DNA of 7,922 bases, from contig NZ_CAJKIS010000068.1 of assembly GCF_905200055.1 (NCBI RefSeq), positions 1 through 7,922 of the forward strand. The letters run 5' to 3'. Source of the stretch: an uncultured Fusobacterium sp. Its GTDB lineage: Bacteria; Fusobacteriota; Fusobacteriia; Fusobacteriales; Fusobacteriaceae. Position numbers and translations under genes: made by a program. Positions 6,061 through 7,922 of the stretch are shown piece by piece (position 1 is the first letter of the stretch; each line of letters begins with the position of its first letter). The notes under the pieces are model-generated. The model was not told the origin of the DNA. It was given only the letters and a program-made list of their open reading frames with translations, and ran no database searches.

Positions 6061-6083
6061 AGAATTGCTTTGATACTTTTTTT
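6049..6083 (+). terminator. Strong terminator of the rep operon
   Basis: A perfect 14-bp stem (6049-6062 with 6068-6081, AAAAAGTATCAAAG and its complement) with a 5-nt loop runs into a T tract. The A run on its other side makes it work in both directions. It lies about 100 bp after the last gene of the operon. Confidence 0.88.
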
Positions 6084-6228
6084 GATAGAAAATATTTTTC
6101 AATTATTAGGTTAAATTTATTATAACATAAAAATATCTATATTTCAATATTTCAGCTCAAAAAATCAACCTCGTAAAATTGAATTTAAGAGCCTTTCAAC
6201 ACTTTTTTTGATATAAACTATGCTTAAA

Positions 6229-6279
6229 AAAAATGCTCTATAAAGCTCTAAAATTGATTTTGAGAGACATAGCATTTTT
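6229..6279. terminator. Long imperfect hairpin, possible bidirectional terminator
   Basis: The outer stem AAAAATGCT (6229-6237) / AGCATTTTT (6271-6279) encloses CTCT/AGAG and AAAA/TTTT helices closed by a TTGA loop (6254-6257). T runs flank both sides; the minus-strand one is longer. The rest of the gap 6084-6228 shows no gene, only A/T-rich DNA with a loose inverted pair TCAAAAAA / TTTTTTGA. The hairpin insulates the promoter downstream. Confidence 0.6.
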
Positions 6280-6284
6280 AAAAA

Positions 6285-6308
6285 TTCACTCTTTACGTAG
6301 AGAGTGAA
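6285..6308. promoter_or_regulatory. Operator O1, over the -35 box
   Basis: TTCACTCT and AGAGTGAA form a perfect 8-bp inverted repeat around an 8-nt centre (TTACGTAG). The site covers the -35 box of the promoter for the gene at 6365. It shares the pattern ACTCTTTRCRTAGAGAGT with O2. Confidence 0.8.
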
Positions 6309-6320
6309 TTGTGGTATAAT
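6292..6320 (+). promoter_or_regulatory. Promoter of the nuclease-like operon
   Basis: TTTACG (6292-6297), a 17-bp spacer and TATAAT (6315-6320) with an extended TGG give a strong promoter starting near 6327. It lies between two copies of one palindrome, so RNA polymerase access and early elongation would both be blocked by a repressor bound to the pair. Confidence 0.85.
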
Positions 6321-6329
6321 CAAAAAAAC

Positions 6330-6349
6330 TACTCTTTGCATAGAGAGTA
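6330..6349. promoter_or_regulatory. Operator O2, in the leader
   Basis: TACTCT and AGAGTA flank an 8-nt centre (TTGCATAG), the same geometry as O1, 43 bp centre to centre (about four helical turns, with O2 on the same face). It lies between the transcription start and the GAGGG ribosome site (6354-6358). No gene in the window can be assigned as its repressor. Confidence 0.8.
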
Positions 6350-6364
6350 AAAAGAGGGTGGGTT

Positions 6365-7369
6365 ATGGCAGAAATTAAAAATAATAATTTACTTGATAAT
6401 ATAGAAAAACAAATCACGGATTTAATTTCATTGGATAAAAAGAATTGGACAACCTTTTATAAATTACTAAAACAGGTAGAAAATGAACAATTATGGAAAG
6501 AGAAATATCATTCTTTTACCCAATGGCTTAAAGATTTTTCTATTAGAAATAAGATTCACGAAAGCATTTTATGGAAAAGAAAAAAAGCTGGAGAAGTTTA
6601 TCATAAATATTCAGAGATACAGAAAGAAAAAGGGATTGAGGTAAAACCTCTTGAAAGTGCTAATATAAGTGTTGAAAGTTTGGTGTTGCTGGATAAAATC
6701 ATAAAAAATGATAAAAATAATACTACTGAATTAGCTGAAAAATTATTTAATAATCAAATAACAAGTAGAGAGTTAAGACAAATACATAATTCTGTTCGTG
6801 AGAATAAGGAAACAAGTTCCAATACTGATACTTTATCTAGTGAATCTAGCGAAAAGGAAGAAAATAAAAATGTTCCTACTATCTCAACGTCTGATATGTT
6901 GACTTGCTTATTTGAAACTGAAAAATGGATTGGAGCTAAAAAAGAAAAGTATTCTAATTTTTCAAAAGAAAATAAAACTAAAATCAAAACATTAACAGAA
7001 TTTGCAGTCTATACAGGAACTACAAGACATAGCAGAAGAATTGATTTGCTATGTGCTGAAAATTTTAATACTGATATTTGGGATTTGAATTTACATGGGG
7101 TAGAAATCAAAGTATCAAAAGGAGATTTATTAAATGATTGCAAATATACAGAGTATGCAGAGTTTGTCGACTTTCTATGGTTAGCAGTTCCAAAGGAGCT
7201 GGAAGAAAGTGCTATTCAAAATAAATTTACAGGTTGTGGACTAATGGTAATTGATAGAGATAAAAAAACAGATAAATTAAATTTAAAAGTACTTGAAAAA
7301 CCTACTAAATTATCTCCAGCAAGGAAAGAAGAAACATATAAAACTTTAATTTTAAAGTTAATAGAGTAA
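6365..7369 (+). CDS. Fusion protein: DNA-binding-like N-terminus plus MmcB-like PD-(D/E)XK nuclease fold
   Basis: This is a 334-residue protein. The C-terminal part (about 205-320) resembles the MmcB family of PD-(D/E)XK nuclease-like proteins: RRIDLL with Asp227, then GVEIKVSKGDLLNDCKYTEY with Glu247 and Lys249 as the E-x-K pair, then VDFLWLAVP and GLMVIDRD. An upstream Glu212 could complete the site. The N-terminal part (about 10-90) is helical and basic, with WKEKYHSFTQWLKDF...ILWKRKKAGEVYHKY, which looks like a helix-turn-helix type DNA-binding segment. A Ser/Glu/Asn-rich linker (about 143-172) joins the two. MmcB itself is usually a short single-domain protein, so the fusion is notable. 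Function could be DNA repair, plasmid maintenance or defence. Two operators over its promoter suggest a product kept low. The nuclease fold is likely; activity is unproven. Confidence 0.7.
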   Translation: MAEIKNNNLLDNIEKQITDLISLDKKNWTTFYKLLKQVENEQLWKEKYHSFTQWLKDFSIRNKIHESILWKRKKAGEVYHKYSEIQKEKGIEVKPLESANISVESLVLLDKIIKNDKNNTTELAEKLFNNQITSRELRQIHNSVRENKETSSNTDTLSSESSEKEENKNVPTISTSDMLTCLFETEKWIGAKKEKYSNFSKENKTKIKTLTEFAVYTGTTRHSRRIDLLCAENFNTDIWDLNLHGVEIKVSKGDLLNDCKYTEYAEFVDFLWLAVPKELEESAIQNKFTGCGLMVIDRDKKTDKLNLKVLEKPTKLSPARKEETYKTLILKLIE

Positions 7370-7392
7370 ATTATAAAAAGGGGGTTATTTCT

Positions 7393-7725
7393 ATGAAACT
7401 AAATTTTGATGAGAAATTAGCATTTGAGGCACTTCAACGTATTATAGACTTTTATACAAAGGAAGAACAAGACAAAAAAGAATACTTGGCACTAACTACA
7501 AGAGAATACAGATTAATAAAAAAAGTATTTGGAATTGATTTAAAAGAAGTTACTTTTAGAAAGAAAGATGTTGAACAATTTGCTAGGGCTAAAGATAAAA
7601 AGCACATAGAATTTTTAAACCCTTATTCCCCAAGTGCTTATGAAAATAAAGTAAGAAAATATGGCTATTTCCCATTTCAAGTAAAAAAAATAAAAGAAAC
7701 AAATAAAAAATCAAATGATGAATAA
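7393..7725 (+). CDS. Small protein of unknown function, second gene of the nuclease-like operon
   Basis: I do not recognise this 110-residue protein. It is rich in Lys, Glu and aromatic residues, has no signal peptide or membrane segment, and looks soluble. It has a helical start (about 5-32, FDEKLAFEALQRIIDFYTKEEQ), a middle with LTTREYRLIKKVFGIDL, and a conserved-looking tail NPYSPSAYENKVRKYGYFPF (about 76-95) before a Lys-rich end. The start is set by AAGGGGG at 7378-7384, eight bases before ATG, 23 bp after the upstream stop. Shared operon suggests it works with, or restrains, the nuclease-like protein. Confidence 0.7.
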   Translation: MKLNFDEKLAFEALQRIIDFYTKEEQDKKEYLALTTREYRLIKKVFGIDLKEVTFRKKDVEQFARAKDKKHIEFLNPYSPSAYENKVRKYGYFPFQVKKIKETNKKSNDE

Positions 7726-7731
7726 TACAAA

Positions 7732-7763
7732 AAAGGTAGAGAAAAATCTCTACCTTTCTTTTT
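7732..7763 (+). terminator. Terminator of the nuclease-like operon
   Basis: A perfect 11-bp stem AAAGGTAGAGA (7732-7742) / TCTCTACCTTT (7747-7757) with an AAAA loop is followed by CTTTTT, starting seven bases after the stop codon. Confidence 0.9.
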
Positions 7764-7847
7764 AGATTACCACTCAAAGCTGTTTGTATAAGCATTTAGG
7801 AAAAAAAACATATATATTATGGCATAAAAATATCAATAAAATAAAAA

Positions 7848-7885
7848 AGTTGGGAGAAAAACTCCCAACTCAGGCTGTAGACAAA
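7848..7885. repeat. Right arm of the end inverted repeat, containing a minus-strand terminator
   Basis: This mirrors 38-75. Its hairpin (9-bp stem 7848-7856/7862-7870) on the minus strand runs straight into TTTTTTATTTTATT, a good intrinsic terminator. If the molecule is circular it would stop leftward transcription coming from the HigA-like gene through the junction. Confidence 0.8.
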
Positions 7886-7916
7886 GAGAGGAGAAAATTA
7901 TCTCCTCTCTTTGTTT
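7883..7916 (+). terminator. 12-bp hairpin at the right end
   Basis: A perfect stem AAAGAGAGGAGA (7883-7894) / TCTCCTCTCTTT (7901-7912) with an AAATTA loop is followed by GTTTATAT. The T tail is short, so it is either a back-up terminator for rightward transcription or a structural element between the two inverted arms. Confidence 0.65.
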
Positions 7917-7922
7917 ATATAA

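Noticed and set aside
6754..6987. Minus-strand 77-residue reading frame
   Set aside because: It is antisense to the nuclease-like gene and lies over its Ser/Glu linker, giving a Ser/Phe/Leu-rich product with no recognisable features.
7589..7795. Minus-strand 68-residue hydrophobic reading frame
   Set aside because: It overlaps the 7393-7725 gene and its terminator. The Leu/Phe/Ile richness is what A/T-rich Lys codons give when read backwards, although a small hydrophobic toxin cannot be fully excluded.
1..7922. Transposon bounded by terminal inverted repeats
   Set aside because: The arms lie 37 bp inside each end, no DDE transposase is encoded, no target-site duplication is visible, and a complete replicon lies between them, so an opened circular plasmid explains the data better.

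Overview
The window looks like a complete small plasmid, or nearly so, from a very AT-rich, low-GC anaerobe. Fusobacterium or a close relative fits best. The reasons are the extreme A/T bias, Lys/Glu/Ile/Asn-rich proteins, strong AGGAG-type ribosome sites and a Rep_3-family initiator. The host is inferred from style, not from a database match. No gene is cut by either end, and the two ends carry matching inverted repeats, as expected if a circle of about 7.9 kb was opened between genes.

Layout. (1) 74-343, minus strand: an XRE/HigA-type antitoxin-like repressor with no toxin partner, behind a promoter whose spacer holds a small palindrome. (2) 727-1632: a protein with an AbrB/SpoVT-like DNA-binding N-terminus and a long charged coiled-coil tail. 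It is surrounded by five copies of the 10-mer AACGTGCTAT (one with a single mismatch), two of them in its own promoter and leader. (3) 1633-3126: about 1.5 kb with no gene. It holds a terminator, nested inverted repeats, a stretch of at least 530 nt that folds into many GC-richer hairpins (a candidate large ornate non-coding RNA), and then an iteron origin with four 22-bp repeats. (4) 3127-5947: a tight operon of the replication initiator, a complete tyrosine recombinase and a coiled-coil protein of unknown function. (5) 5948-6364: terminators, a candidate minus-strand small RNA, a long hairpin, and a promoter bracketed by two near-identical palindromic operators. (6) 6365-7725: a two-gene unit of a fusion protein ending in an MmcB-like PD-(D/E)XK nuclease fold and a small unknown protein. 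(7) 7726-7922: three strong hairpins.

How it works together. Rep and the iterons drive replication. The recombinase probably resolves multimers. The AbrB-like protein with its scattered repeats is a candidate single-protein segregation or copy-control system, since no ParA/ParM-type ATPase is present. The nuclease-like unit looks tightly repressed. No relaxase, tRNA, CRISPR array or insertion sequence was seen. The most unusual element is the large structured RNA upstream of the origin. Size, ornateness and plasmid setting recall the ROOL/GOLLD class, but family membership is unproven.
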